A stretch of 6,581 bases of DNA from Verrucomicrobiota bacterium (GCA_023459755.1 JAEWSS010000247.1:1-6581); one strand, 5' to 3'; shown: positions 1 through 5,784, numbered from the stretch's first letter. Numbers and translations are program-made. The notes: generated by a model from the sequence alone, not told the origin.

Positions 1-142
1 GCACATTCATTCCCGGTTTAATGCCGGATGACCGCACAATGCACTCCAGCAGGTTGTGGTCGAGCAGGAAATTCTGCCCCAGTCCGCGCCCCGGCCGCAT
101 CCCCAGCGACTCAAGCGCCGCGAAAAGTTCCTGTTTATTCAT
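1..142 (-). CDS. rsmA: Ribosomal RNA small subunit methyltransferase A (16S rRNA dimethyladenosine transferase), 5' fragment
   Basis: Only the first 47 codons are present; the gene runs off the left edge. RsmA/KsgA dimethylates two adjacent adenines near the 3' end of 16S rRNA late in 30S assembly. The translation starts MNKQELFAALESLG and continues with RGLGQNFLLD, then HNLLECIV and SGIKPGM. The G-x-x-LGQNFL-x-D stretch followed by an 'I-x-PG' element is the characteristic N-terminus of this family, just before the SAM-binding GxGxG motif, which lies outside the window. The ATG at 142-140 has an AGGA at 155-152, nine bases upstream, and this fixes the start. The gene diverges from the TPR/lptE operon. 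The family call is confident because the motif is distinctive; integrity of the rest of the gene cannot be judged. Confidence 0.88.
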   Translation of the reverse strand, partial: MNKQELFAALESLGMRPGRGLGQNFLLDHNLLECIVRSSGIKPGMNV

Positions 143-214
143 TAATTCTTTTCCTGTAAAACATTGTTCGTCCGCCGGTCTGCGTCATTGTGCTTTCCGG
201 CGCGGTCTTTTCAT

Positions 215-243
215 AATATACCATTATTTTATGCAAATGACGA
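215..243 (-). promoter_or_regulatory. Candidate sigma70-type promoter for rsmA
   Basis: On the minus strand a TATATT -10 element (220-215, five of six consensus matches) lies 17 bases from a TCGTCA -35 element (243-238, four of six). The predicted start near 208 gives an rsmA leader of about 66 bases. That leader holds a short inverted repeat, CGCCGG (173-178) and CCGGCG (197-202). The assignment rests on consensus matching in AT-rich DNA only. Confidence 0.3.
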
Positions 244-252
244 AAAATAAAG

Positions 253-300
253 TTGAAAAATACGAAAAATCGCGGTATCTTACTTACGATGTTTTATAAT
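253..300 (+). promoter_or_regulatory. Candidate promoter(s) for the TPR/lptE operon
   Basis: TTGAAA (253-258) and TATCTT (276-281) are separated by exactly 17 bases and would start transcription near 288, giving a leader of about 30 bases before the ATG at 316. A perfect TATAAT also lies at 295-300 but has no good -35 partner at 17 bases. If it were used, the leader would be only about 10 bases, too short for a Shine-Dalgarno. The first option is preferred; both are consensus matches only. Confidence 0.35.
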
Positions 301-315
301 CAAACGGATTGGACT

Positions 316-1377
316 ATGATGAAACAGCTGAAAATCGCTTTGGCGGCATTGTGTTTGCTGGCCGCCGCGCCGCTTCTGAAAGCCGACGACGCCGAAGGGC
401 GCGAGCTGCTTAAAGAGGCGACTTCCGAGTTTAAAGCCAAGGAGTTTTACGACGCGGCAAATACCGCGCTCGACGCCGAACATATGGCCGATTCCGCCGA
501 ACTCAAGGCTTCGGCGGTGAAACTGGCGGTGAATTCGTTCCGCAAGGCGGAGCTTTATTACCGGGAGTTTGAAAATATCGAGAAATTGTTGACCAGCTAT
601 GCGTCGCATATCGATTTCCCGGCCTACGCCGCCCGCGAATTTGAACTGGGCGACAAATTTTATGAGGGGCACCGCGATCCCGGCTACTATGCGCTGCGCT
701 GGGTCCCGTGGCTGCGCGACGTTGACCGCTCCATCGAAATTTATGAGAAGGCGCTCCTGCATGCGCCTTATTCCGAGCGAGCGCCGAAGGCAAAACTCCG
801 GATGGCCGAACGCATGCTCGAAGCCGGCGGCGTGGATATGACAAAACCGCTGGACGTGCTCCGCGGCGTTGTCCGCGATTATCCGGACACGCCCGAGGCT
901 CGTTCGGCTCAGCTCCATCTCGGCGTGGCGCTGGCCAGCATGGCCAAGTACGGCGACGGCGACGGCGCTTACAACCGCGAGGCGATTCAGGTGCTGAACG
1001 AATTCAAGCTCCGTTATCCCGACGCCAAGGAAACTCCGTATGTCGATATGCTGATCCGCACCACCCGCGACATTCAGGCGGAACGTCTGCTGGCCGTGGC
1101 GAAGTTTTATTCCGACGGCGGACGGCAGGAGGCGGCGGAACGCTACCTCGGCGAGGTCGTCCGGCTGTACCCCGACTCCACCAGCGCCGATTCCGCCGAA
1201 CGACTGCTGACGGAGATGGACAAAACTTATATTCCTCAACCGGTTGCCCCGACCGTCGAACCGCGGGTATTGACTTACGACGCCATGCCGATTCCGCCGT
1301 CCGGCGGCGAATTGCTGATTACACCGCAGCAGAGCGACGGAAAATATGGTTCCGGTGCGCGACCTCGGACTGGATAA
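316..1377 (+). CDS. Exported TPR-repeat protein, BamD/YfiO-like; likely frameshifted near its 3' end
   Basis: This is a periplasmic helical-repeat protein of 353 residues, probably in envelope or outer-membrane protein assembly. The N-terminus (MMKQLKIALAALCLLAAAPL then LKADD) is a Sec signal peptide with likely cleavage after LKA. The only Cys in it is preceded by Leu, so there is no usable lipobox, unlike classical BamD. TPR-like helices span residues 25-300, including the pattern 'hydrophobic-x-x-YP(D/E)-(S/T)' at VVRDYPDTPEA (about 186-196), FKLRYPDAKE (230-239) and VVRLYPDSTSA (281-291), typical of YfiO and YbgF-type repeats. A Pro-rich tail follows. The frame stays open back to a TTG at 253, but the ATG at 316 (or 319) is chosen because the signal peptide begins there. 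Its ribosome-binding site is weak. lptE starts 16 bases after the stop. The last ~12 codons (1341-1374) are atypical and a +1 frame fits better (see findings). BamD itself is plausible but unproven; a generic TPR protein is the alternative. Confidence 0.8.
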   Translation: MMKQLKIALAALCLLAAAPLLKADDAEGRELLKEATSEFKAKEFYDAANTALDAEHMADSAELKASAVKLAVNSFRKAELYYREFENIEKLLTSYASHIDFPAYAAREFELGDKFYEGHRDPGYYALRWVPWLRDVDRSIEIYEKALLHAPYSERAPKAKLRMAERMLEAGGVDMTKPLDVLRGVVRDYPDTPEARSAQLHLGVALASMAKYGDGDGAYNREAIQVLNEFKLRYPDAKETPYVDMLIRTTRDIQAERLLAVAKFYSDGGRQEAAERYLGEVVRLYPDSTSADSAERLLTEMDKTYIPQPVAPTVEPRVLTYDAMPIPPSGGELLITPQQSDGKYGSGARPRTG

Positions 1378-1383
1378 AAATAC

Positions 1384-1387
1384 GGAG
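1384..1387 (+). promoter_or_regulatory. Ribosome-binding site of the lptE-like gene
   Basis: GGAG lies five bases before the ATG at 1393 and eight bases before the adjacent in-frame ATG at 1396. The spacing favours the second ATG slightly. Either start gives the same signal peptide, with the lipidated Cys at residue 17 or 16. Confidence 0.6.
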
Positions 1388-1392
1388 AAGAA

Positions 1393-1896
1393 ATGATGAG
1401 ACAGCTTTTGGCAATCGCGGCGGCACTGCTGCTGACCGGATGTTATCACTGGGGTTCGCTGATGCACCCGCAGATCAAGTCGATCGCCGTGGCGCCGGTG
1501 GTGAACGAGACCGCGGCTTACAACCTTGCCAGCGAAATGCGTATGGCGCTTAACGAACAGTTCATGGTGGACGGCAGTCTGGAGCTGAAAAGCCTGAACA
1601 CCGCGGACTGCATCCTGAACGCCAGAGTTCTGTCGGTCACCTACATCGAGGTCAGCGACGACTCTTATGACGACGATGTGATCTATCGGCCGACCGAATG
1701 GCGGGTCAGTGTCACCATGGAATTTACCGTGACCATCCCGGGCAAGCGGGAACCGCTGATCTCAACCCGGACGGTTCAGGGCGAATCGCTGTTTCAGGTT
1801 CAGGCCGACCTGGAGACCAACCGTCATCAGGCGACTCTGCGCGCCTGCGCCAACGCCGCTCAGCGTGCGGTGGTGGCAACCACCGAGGCGTGGTGA
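1393..1896 (+). CDS. lptE: LPS-assembly lipoprotein, LptE family
   Basis: LptE is the outer-membrane lipoprotein that plugs the LptD barrel and helps insert lipopolysaccharide into the outer leaflet. This 167-residue protein is close to the usual family size (about 160-190). It has a lipoprotein signal peptide: MMRQ, a hydrophobic run, then lipobox LLTGC with Cys17 as the lipidation site. After it comes the family-typical sequence CYHWGSL, then IKSIAVAPVVNET (residues 28-40), an alternating beta-rich middle (residues 76-130) and a C-terminal helix of about 45 residues. 'Cys-Y-x-(F/W)-G-S', followed by 'I-x-S-I-A-V-x-x-x-x-N-x-T', is what I associate with LptE of diverse Gram-negatives, including PVC bacteria. 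It follows the TPR gene closely and precedes a strong terminator, so the two are probably co-transcribed. No lptD is visible. A related small lipoprotein of unknown role is the alternative. Confidence 0.75.
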   Translation: MMRQLLAIAAALLLTGCYHWGSLMHPQIKSIAVAPVVNETAAYNLASEMRMALNEQFMVDGSLELKSLNTADCILNARVLSVTYIEVSDDSYDDDVIYRPTEWRVSVTMEFTVTIPGKREPLISTRTVQGESLFQVQADLETNRHQATLRACANAAQRAVVATTEAW

Positions 1897-1921
1897 GTTT
1901 TTCGATTCCGATAAAAAATTG

Positions 1922-1953
1922 AAGCCGGACGCATATGCGTCCGGCTTTTTTTT
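1922..1953 (+). terminator. Rho-independent terminator after lptE
   Basis: A perfect 9-bp GC-rich stem (GCCGGACGC at 1924-1932, GCGTCCGGC at 1937-1945) closes an ATAT loop and is followed by eight T residues (1946-1953). Two A-T pairs extend the stem base at 1922-1923. It lies 25 bases after the lptE stop. On the minus strand the same hairpin is followed by TTCAATTTTTT, so it may also stop transcription of the convergent histidine kinase gene. Confidence 0.93.
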
Positions 1954-2010
1954 GTCGACGTCCGGTTTTTTATTGAACGGCGGAATAGTTTCCAGCTTGA
2001 CCGGACTTCG

Positions 2011-3990
2011 TCAGAGTTTGACTTCCGCCTGAATCGGTTTGGGCGTTACCGCGGCGGTGGGCAGAAACAGCAGAACCGAGGTGCCGAAGTCGATTTTGCT
2101 CTTGATCTGCACCCAGCCGTAATGGTGGGTTATGGCGCCGTAAACCATCGGCAGCCCCATGCCGGTGCCTTCGCCGATCGGTTTGGTGGTGAAAAACGGG
2201 TCGAATGCGTGCTCGAGCGTTGCCATATCCATGCCGCAGCCGTTGTCGCGCACCATGATATAGAAATATTCGGCGATGTCAACCGGCGGCGACGAGTTGC
2301 CGACCGCGCGCGGCGGTTCGGCCTCCACCGGCGACTCGGCGGCTTTGCCGGTTTTCAAGGTGAGCAGCGGCGGACGATCAGGCGGGTTGTTCTTCATGGC
2401 GTCGAAGGCGTTGAACAGCAGATTCAGCATCACCTGCTGAAGCTGGATGCGGTCTCCTTTGACTTCAAGCGGAATATCGCCGGTCTCAATGTTCAATTCA
2501 ACCGGCTGGGTGCGGTTCGGCAGAAAAAGCTCCATGGCGCGCGACGCCAGCACCCGGAGGTCGATCACTGAAATCTGGTATTTGCCTTTTCGGGCGAATC
2601 CGAGCAGCTGTCCGGTCAGATTCCCGGCCTGTTCGGCCACGTCGCCGATCTTGTGAAGGTGGGATAGCAGTTCGGGATTGTCCGGGTGATATTTCATCTC
2701 AAGCAGGTCGAGGTGGCCGAGGATGGCGTGAATGTAGTTGTTGAAATCGTGAGCGATGCCGCCGGTCAGCCGACCGAGCGCCTCGAGGCGCTGGAGATGG
2801 GCGACCTGTTCGGCGAGCGACGTGCGTTCGGCGGCCATTTTTGTTTCCTCGGTGATGTCCCGTCCGACCAGCAGGAACATCAGCTGGCGGCGGAGTCGGA
2901 GTTCGGACAACGCCATGTCCAGCGCCAGCGTCGCGCCGTCTTTGAGTTTCATCTCAATTTTGCGGCGGACGCCGAGCGACGGATTTTTCGCGTCGATTTC
3001 GCTGGTGATGCTGCTGCCGATGCCGGAAAGCTCAAAAAAGTTCAATCCGACCAGTTCCGCGGACGTCAGGTGCAGAATCCGCTCCGCCGCCGCGTTGGCG
3101 TCCTGTATCGTGCCGTTCAGGTCAAGCAGCAGAATCATGTCGGTGGCGTTCTGAAGCACGAGCTGGTGACGGTTTTCCCATTCCGAGAGATTGTGTTCCA
3201 GTTCCTTGAATTTTCCGTAGCCGCTGAAGAACGCCAGTGCAATTTCCAGCGGCCGGTTGGTGGTGACGTCCTTCTCCTGCTCGACCCGTGTCAGATACAG
3301 CGACAGTATCGCCGCCAGATACAGACAGACCGGAATGATGAGTACGGTTATGTTCAACAACGACGGTAAAAATCCGCCGGCGTTGAAGTCGTGCGAAAAC
3401 GGCAGGTACCCGATCGACGCCGGAAGCAGACTGGCCAGCAGACTGGCCAGCAGACTCGGATATAACCGCACCCCTTTGCGACGCAGAAAAGTATAGAATG
3501 CCGGCATCATGAATACCGCGAGAAGCAGTGCTATCACCGTGCCTGCCACGGCACTGAAAATGTTGTCCAGCAATAATTTGAGCGTGCTTCCCGGCGAGAT
3601 GGCGCTCAGTGAATACGGCACCCAGTCGCTTTGGATCTGGGTCAGTTTGCAGACATAATAGAACATTCCGAGCGCGGCGAGCAGTCCGATGATCAGCCGC
3701 TGGGTGGTCAGCGCTCCTTCGCTGGTGTAGACCAGCAGCAGCGAGGCCAGACTGGGCAGAACCACCGCCACTATGCCCAGCGGCAGCGACAGCTCAAAGC
3801 CGAACATTGAGCCGCAGCGCAGCTCCACCTGTGCGGCCGAAAGAAACTGGCCGAGCACCAGAAGCGTGCCGAACAGCATTACAAAGGCGTGTTCGCCGAT
3901 GACTTTGCGCAACCGGTGGAGCAGACACAGCGCCACCATAACGAAAGTCAGTTCCATAAAACCGACCAGCAGAGCGCCGTAACCTTCCAA
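2011..3990 (-). CDS. Membrane-bound PAS-domain sensor histidine kinase
   Basis: This two-component sensor has 659 residues. About seven hydrophobic segments fill residues 5-235, with breaks around 25-33, 53-65, 113-135, 169-178 and 195-208. A PAS domain follows (about 275-380, ending GRDITEE). Next come a short coiled linker and a HisKA dimerisation domain with the phospho-accepting H-box GGIAHDFNN (His414). The C-terminal HATPase has an N-box with NLLFNAFDAM (523-532), a G1 box DNGCGM (582-587), an F-box FDPFFTTK (596-603) and a G2 box GTGMGLP (608-614). All catalytic motifs are intact. There is no receiver domain and no response regulator gene in the window. The multi-pass N-terminus loosely resembles vitamin-uptake-like sensor (VUPS) or 7TM-type sensor domains, a low-confidence impression. 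The gene begins with TTG behind a strong Shine-Dalgarno, 39 bases after mcsB with no terminator between, so it is probably in the mcsAB operon. The signal sensed is unknown. Confidence 0.93.
   Translation of the reverse strand: MEGYGALLVGFMELTFVMVALCLLHRLRKVIGEHAFVMLFGTLLVLGQFLSAAQVELRCGSMFGFELSLPLGIVAVVLPSLASLLLVYTSEGALTTQRLIIGLLAALGMFYYVCKLTQIQSDWVPYSLSAISPGSTLKLLLDNIFSAVAGTVIALLLAVFMMPAFYTFLRRKGVRLYPSLLASLLASLLPASIGYLPFSHDFNAGGFLPSLLNITVLIIPVCLYLAAILSLYLTRVEQEKDVTTNRPLEIALAFFSGYGKFKELEHNLSEWENRHQLVLQNATDMILLLDLNGTIQDANAAAERILHLTSAELVGLNFFELSGIGSSITSEIDAKNPSLGVRRKIEMKLKDGATLALDMALSELRLRRQLMFLLVGRDITEETKMAAERTSLAEQVAHLQRLEALGRLTGGIAHDFNNYIHAILGHLDLLEMKYHPDNPELLSHLHKIGDVAEQAGNLTGQLLGFARKGKYQISVIDLRVLASRAMELFLPNRTQPVELNIETGDIPLEVKGDRIQLQQVMLNLLFNAFDAMKNNPPDRPPLLTLKTGKAAESPVEAEPPRAVGNSSPPVDIAEYFYIMVRDNGCGMDMATLEHAFDPFFTTKPIGEGTGMGLPMVYGAITHHYGWVQIKSKIDFGTSVLLFLPTAAVTPKPIQAEVKL
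3426..3456. repeat. 12-bp tandem repeat inside the histidine kinase gene
   Basis: The unit GCAGACTGGCCA occurs at 3426-3437 and again at 3438-3449, followed by a partial GCAGACT at 3450-3456. It is in frame and encodes repeated LLAS (residues about 180-188, continuing LLPAS) within a hydrophobic segment. Gain or loss of units would add or remove four residues without breaking the frame. Confidence 0.85.
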
Positions 3991-3997
3991 AATATTG

Positions 3998-4002
3998 CTC
4001 CT
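3998..4002 (-). promoter_or_regulatory. Shine-Dalgarno that fixes the TTG start of the histidine kinase
   Basis: AGGAG (within GGAAGGAG on the minus strand) lies seven bases before the TTG at 3990-3988. The nearest in-frame ATG is at 3957-3955, within the first hydrophobic segment, and lacks comparable spacing to a ribosome-binding site. TTG initiation is therefore the better supported start. Confidence 0.75.
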
Positions 4003-4029
4003 TCCGCGTTTGTTTCCGCGTTTATCGCG

Positions 4030-5088
4030 TTATTTTTCCCTGAGCATGGCTCTCACCAGCGTTGCCCGGACAACGTCGAGTTCGCGCGGGTTCGGCGCGG
4101 CCGGGCCGAGTTTGGCCAGGTGTGCCGGATTGATCCGGACGAACAGATTGTTCACCGTGTGGATGCTCACCGTTTCAAACATTTTGAGATCGACGCCGAG
4201 CCGGAGCATTGAAAGCGCATTCAGCGCTTCGCCGGCCGACAGTATATAGGCGTTGCGCAGACAGCCGTAGGCGCGGCCGATACGGTCGAACAAAAAATTT
4301 GCCTTGTTTTCCAACAGTCGCTGTCTGGCGTTTTTCTCGTGTTCGATCAGTTTTGCGATGACGCGGCCGAGGCGGTCGATGATCTCCGGCTCGCTTTCTC
4401 CGAGCGTGCTTTGATTGGATATCTGAAACAGATTGCCGCGATTGTCCGAGCCTTCTCCGAAAATACCGCGCACGGTCAGTCCGAGTTGGCCGATGCCCTG
4501 CACCGCGCCGGAAATCCGGTTCTCCAGCACCAGCGCCGGAAGATGAAGCATGACCGAAGCGCGCATCGCCGTTCCCAGATTGGTCGGGCAACTGGTTAAA
4601 AAACCGAGTTTGTCGTCATAGGCAATGTCAAGTTTTTCCGCCAGGACGCAGTCCACCCGGTCGATCTGCTCATACGCTTCGGCCAGCTGGAAGCCGGGCA
4701 GCAGCGACTGGAGCCGGATATGATCCTCCTCGTTCACCATGATGCCGTTCTGCTCGTCGGGGGACATCAGCAAATGCGCGCCGGCCGGCCGTTTGAACAA
4801 TTCGCGGCTGACCAGACGGCGTTCAAACAGAATCATGCGGTCGGTGTTGTCCAGTTCGCTGATGTCGAACCGCAGCCACGGCGGTTCGCTCATGCCGTCG
4901 GCGGCGGTGATGATTAAATCGGCGGCGTCGGCGAGTTCCTCGTCGGTCGCGTGGACCGGAAACGGCCGGTTGGCGAGATTGCGGGCCAGCCGGATGCGTG
5001 AACTTATGGCGATGTCCTCGTCCGGTCCGGAGTCGGCCAGCCAGCCGACCGGCTGCTGCAAAAGTTTTTCGATCAGCGGACTATTCAT
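4030..5088 (-). CDS. mcsB: Protein-arginine kinase McsB (ATP:guanido phosphotransferase)
   Basis: McsB phosphorylates arginine side chains on proteins. In Firmicutes this marks them for ClpCP degradation and controls the CtsR repressor; it is cytoplasmic. The 352-residue length matches the family (about 350-365). The nucleotide-binding arginine motif is SSRIRLARN (29-37). An acidic NEEDHIR follows (119-125, catalytic Glu). The signature CPTNLGTAMRASV has the conserved Cys at 167, and VRGIFGEGS carries Glu212. These are the hallmark residues of guanido kinases, arranged as in B. subtilis McsB. The C-terminal allosteric phospho-arginine motif, RDxxRA in Firmicutes, reads LDVVRA here (337-342), so its first Arg is replaced. 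The ATG overlaps the mcsA stop as ATGA, implying translational coupling. No ClpC, CtsR or YwlE-like gene is nearby, so the degradation partner is elsewhere or different. Identity is very secure; the physiological targets are not known from the sequence. Confidence 0.95.
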   Translation of the reverse strand: MNSPLIEKLLQQPVGWLADSGPDEDIAISSRIRLARNLANRPFPVHATDEELADAADLIITAADGMSEPPWLRFDISELDNTDRMILFERRLVSRELFKRPAGAHLLMSPDEQNGIMVNEEDHIRLQSLLPGFQLAEAYEQIDRVDCVLAEKLDIAYDDKLGFLTSCPTNLGTAMRASVMLHLPALVLENRISGAVQGIGQLGLTVRGIFGEGSDNRGNLFQISNQSTLGESEPEIIDRLGRVIAKLIEHEKNARQRLLENKANFLFDRIGRAYGCLRNAYILSAGEALNALSMLRLGVDLKMFETVSIHTVNNLFVRINPAHLAKLGPAAPNPRELDVVRATLVRAMLREK

Positions 5089-5660
5089 TGCCGGTCTCCG
5101 GCTGGAGCGGCGGCGGTGCGGTCGTGGTCGCGGGTGAGTTCCGCGATGCGGTCGCGCAGAACGGCCGACTGCTCGTAATTCTCCGCCTTGATCGTCTCGT
5201 TCAGTTCGCGGCGCAAAGCCGAAAGCTGAATGCGGAACTCCTCTTCCGGCGTCATTCCCACGGTGTGCGGCTGTTTCCCGGTGTGCTGTGTGCCGCGGTG
5301 CATGTTGGCGAGCGCCGGGGCGATCACCTTGGCGAACGCCCGGTAACAGGCCGGACAGCCGAGCAGTCCGGTGGACTTCAGTTCCTTACTCGTCCACGAG
5401 CAGACCGGGCAGACGACAACTTCTTCTTTTTCCGCCGGTTCATTGGCGGCCTCCGGCGCTGCGCCGTCGGTTTTCTGCTCCGGTTTTTTCGTCAGATTGA
5501 ACACGATTTCGGCCAAGTTGAACGGACTGATGCCGACGCCGCCGAGTTGCGGGTGCTTGGCCATGCACTCTCCGCAGAGGTGGATGGTTTTGCTTTCGCC
5601 GTCGGTTATTTCCTCAATATGAACAGTGGCCTCGTTTTTTCCACACATGTTACAAAGCAT
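5085..5660 (-). CDS. mcsA: McsA: zinc-binding, UVR-motif activator of McsB
   Basis: McsA binds and activates McsB. The 191-residue protein has the expected architecture. Two N-terminal CxxC pairs (Cys3/Cys6 and Cys29/Cys32) form the first zinc site. After an Ala/Glu-rich linker (about 60-80) come two more pairs (Cys84/Cys87 in CPVC, Cys102/Cys105 in CPAC). Next is HRGTQHTGKQP (121-131), matching the family's 'H-G-x-x-x-H-x-G-K-x-P' signature, and then a UvrB/UvrC (UVR) helical hairpin at about 144-178 (LRRELNETIKAENYEQSAVL with flanks). All eight zinc-ligand cysteines are present. The ATG at 5660-5658 has GAGG at 5670-5667, six bases upstream. The stop overlaps the mcsB start by four bases. 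Its leader contains a (CT)7 tract (AG on the coding strand) and a small AT-rich inverted repeat. Other UVR proteins lack this double zinc arrangement, so the call is secure. Confidence 0.94.
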   Translation of the reverse strand: MLCNMCGKNEATVHIEEITDGESKTIHLCGECMAKHPQLGGVGISPFNLAEIVFNLTKKPEQKTDGAAPEAANEPAEKEEVVVCPVCSWTSKELKSTGLLGCPACYRAFAKVIAPALANMHRGTQHTGKQPHTVGMTPEEEFRIQLSALRRELNETIKAENYEQSAVLRDRIAELTRDHDRTAAAPAGDRQ

Positions 5661-5671
5661 GATTAACCTCG

Positions 5672-5685
5672 CTCTCTCTCTCTCT
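5672..5685. repeat. (CT)7 dinucleotide tract in the mcsA leader
   Basis: Seven uninterrupted CT units on the plus strand, AG on the mcsA coding strand, sit immediately upstream of the mcsA ribosome-binding site (ending two bases from it). Such tracts are prone to slippage and the purine-rich RNA copy could itself influence ribosome loading. Confidence 0.9.
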
Positions 5686-5704
5686 GAAAAATATCAGATT
5701 TTTC
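5686..5704. repeat. Small AT-rich inverted repeat upstream of mcsA
   Basis: GAAAAAT (5686-5692) and ATTTTTC (5698-5704) are perfect complements around a five-base centre, ATCAG. It abuts the CT tract and lies at or just after the predicted transcription start. It could be an operator or a weak leader hairpin. It does not match the CtsR heptad direct repeat or the CIRCE element of HrcA. Confidence 0.5.
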
Positions 5705-5711
5705 TTTCTCT

Positions 5712-5740
5712 AATATAGAAGAAAAGACGCAAAAAGAAAA
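5712..5740 (-). promoter_or_regulatory. Weak candidate promoter for mcsA-mcsB-kinase
   Basis: A TATATT -10 element (5717-5712 on the minus strand) lies 17 bases from a poor -35 element, TTTTCT (5740-5735, three of six matches). Transcription would begin near 5705, giving a leader of about 45 bases that starts at the inverted repeat. The evidence is consensus only; an alternative sigma factor or a different site is possible. Confidence 0.25.
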
Positions 5741-5784
5741 TGGGCGGGGCGAAAAAAACTTAAAAAAACGATTTCCGCCGCGCC
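5731..5784 (-). terminator. Possible weak terminator of the membrane-protein gene
   Basis: On the minus strand GGCGCGGCG (5784-5776, at the very end of the gene) can pair, with one mismatch, with CGCCCCGCC (5751-5743). A T-rich run follows (5741-5731). The 24-base loop, itself T-rich, makes this a poor terminator, so read-through into mcsA is possible. Confidence 0.2.

Noticed and set aside
173..211. CGCCGG/CCGGCG inverted repeat followed by a T-rich run on the plus strand, terminator-like.
   Set aside because: The stem is only six base pairs with an 18-base loop, and no plus-strand gene precedes it. At most it is structure in the rsmA leader.
253..315. A 21-residue N-terminal extension of the TPR protein from a TTG at 253.
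   Set aside because: The extension would bury the signal peptide. The TTG also coincides with a probable -35 box and has no Shine-Dalgarno.
280..1467. A 395-codon open frame on the minus strand opposite the TPR gene.
   Set aside because: It is low-complexity in Arg, Gly and His, has no recognisable motif, and mirrors the GC-skewed codons of the plus-strand gene, which has a signal peptide and TPR pattern.
2686..3369. A 227-codon plus-strand open frame opposite the histidine kinase.
   Set aside because: The minus-strand frame carries intact PAS, HisKA and HATPase motifs. The plus-strand product is a compositional shadow with no ribosome-binding site.
4002..4023. Two copies of TTCCGCGTTT with a 12-base period between mcsB and the kinase gene.
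   Set aside because: Only two short copies in a 39-base spacer, one of them overlapping the kinase Shine-Dalgarno; too little to call an operator.
4998..5666. A 222-codon plus-strand open frame across mcsA and the mcsB start.
   Set aside because: It lies opposite two confidently identified genes and its product is Arg- and Phe-rich without any domain pattern.
5661..5759. Search for CtsR boxes or a CIRCE element upstream of mcsA.
   Set aside because: Neither the heptad direct repeat recognised by CtsR nor the TTAGCACTC/GAGTGCTAA inverted repeat is present.
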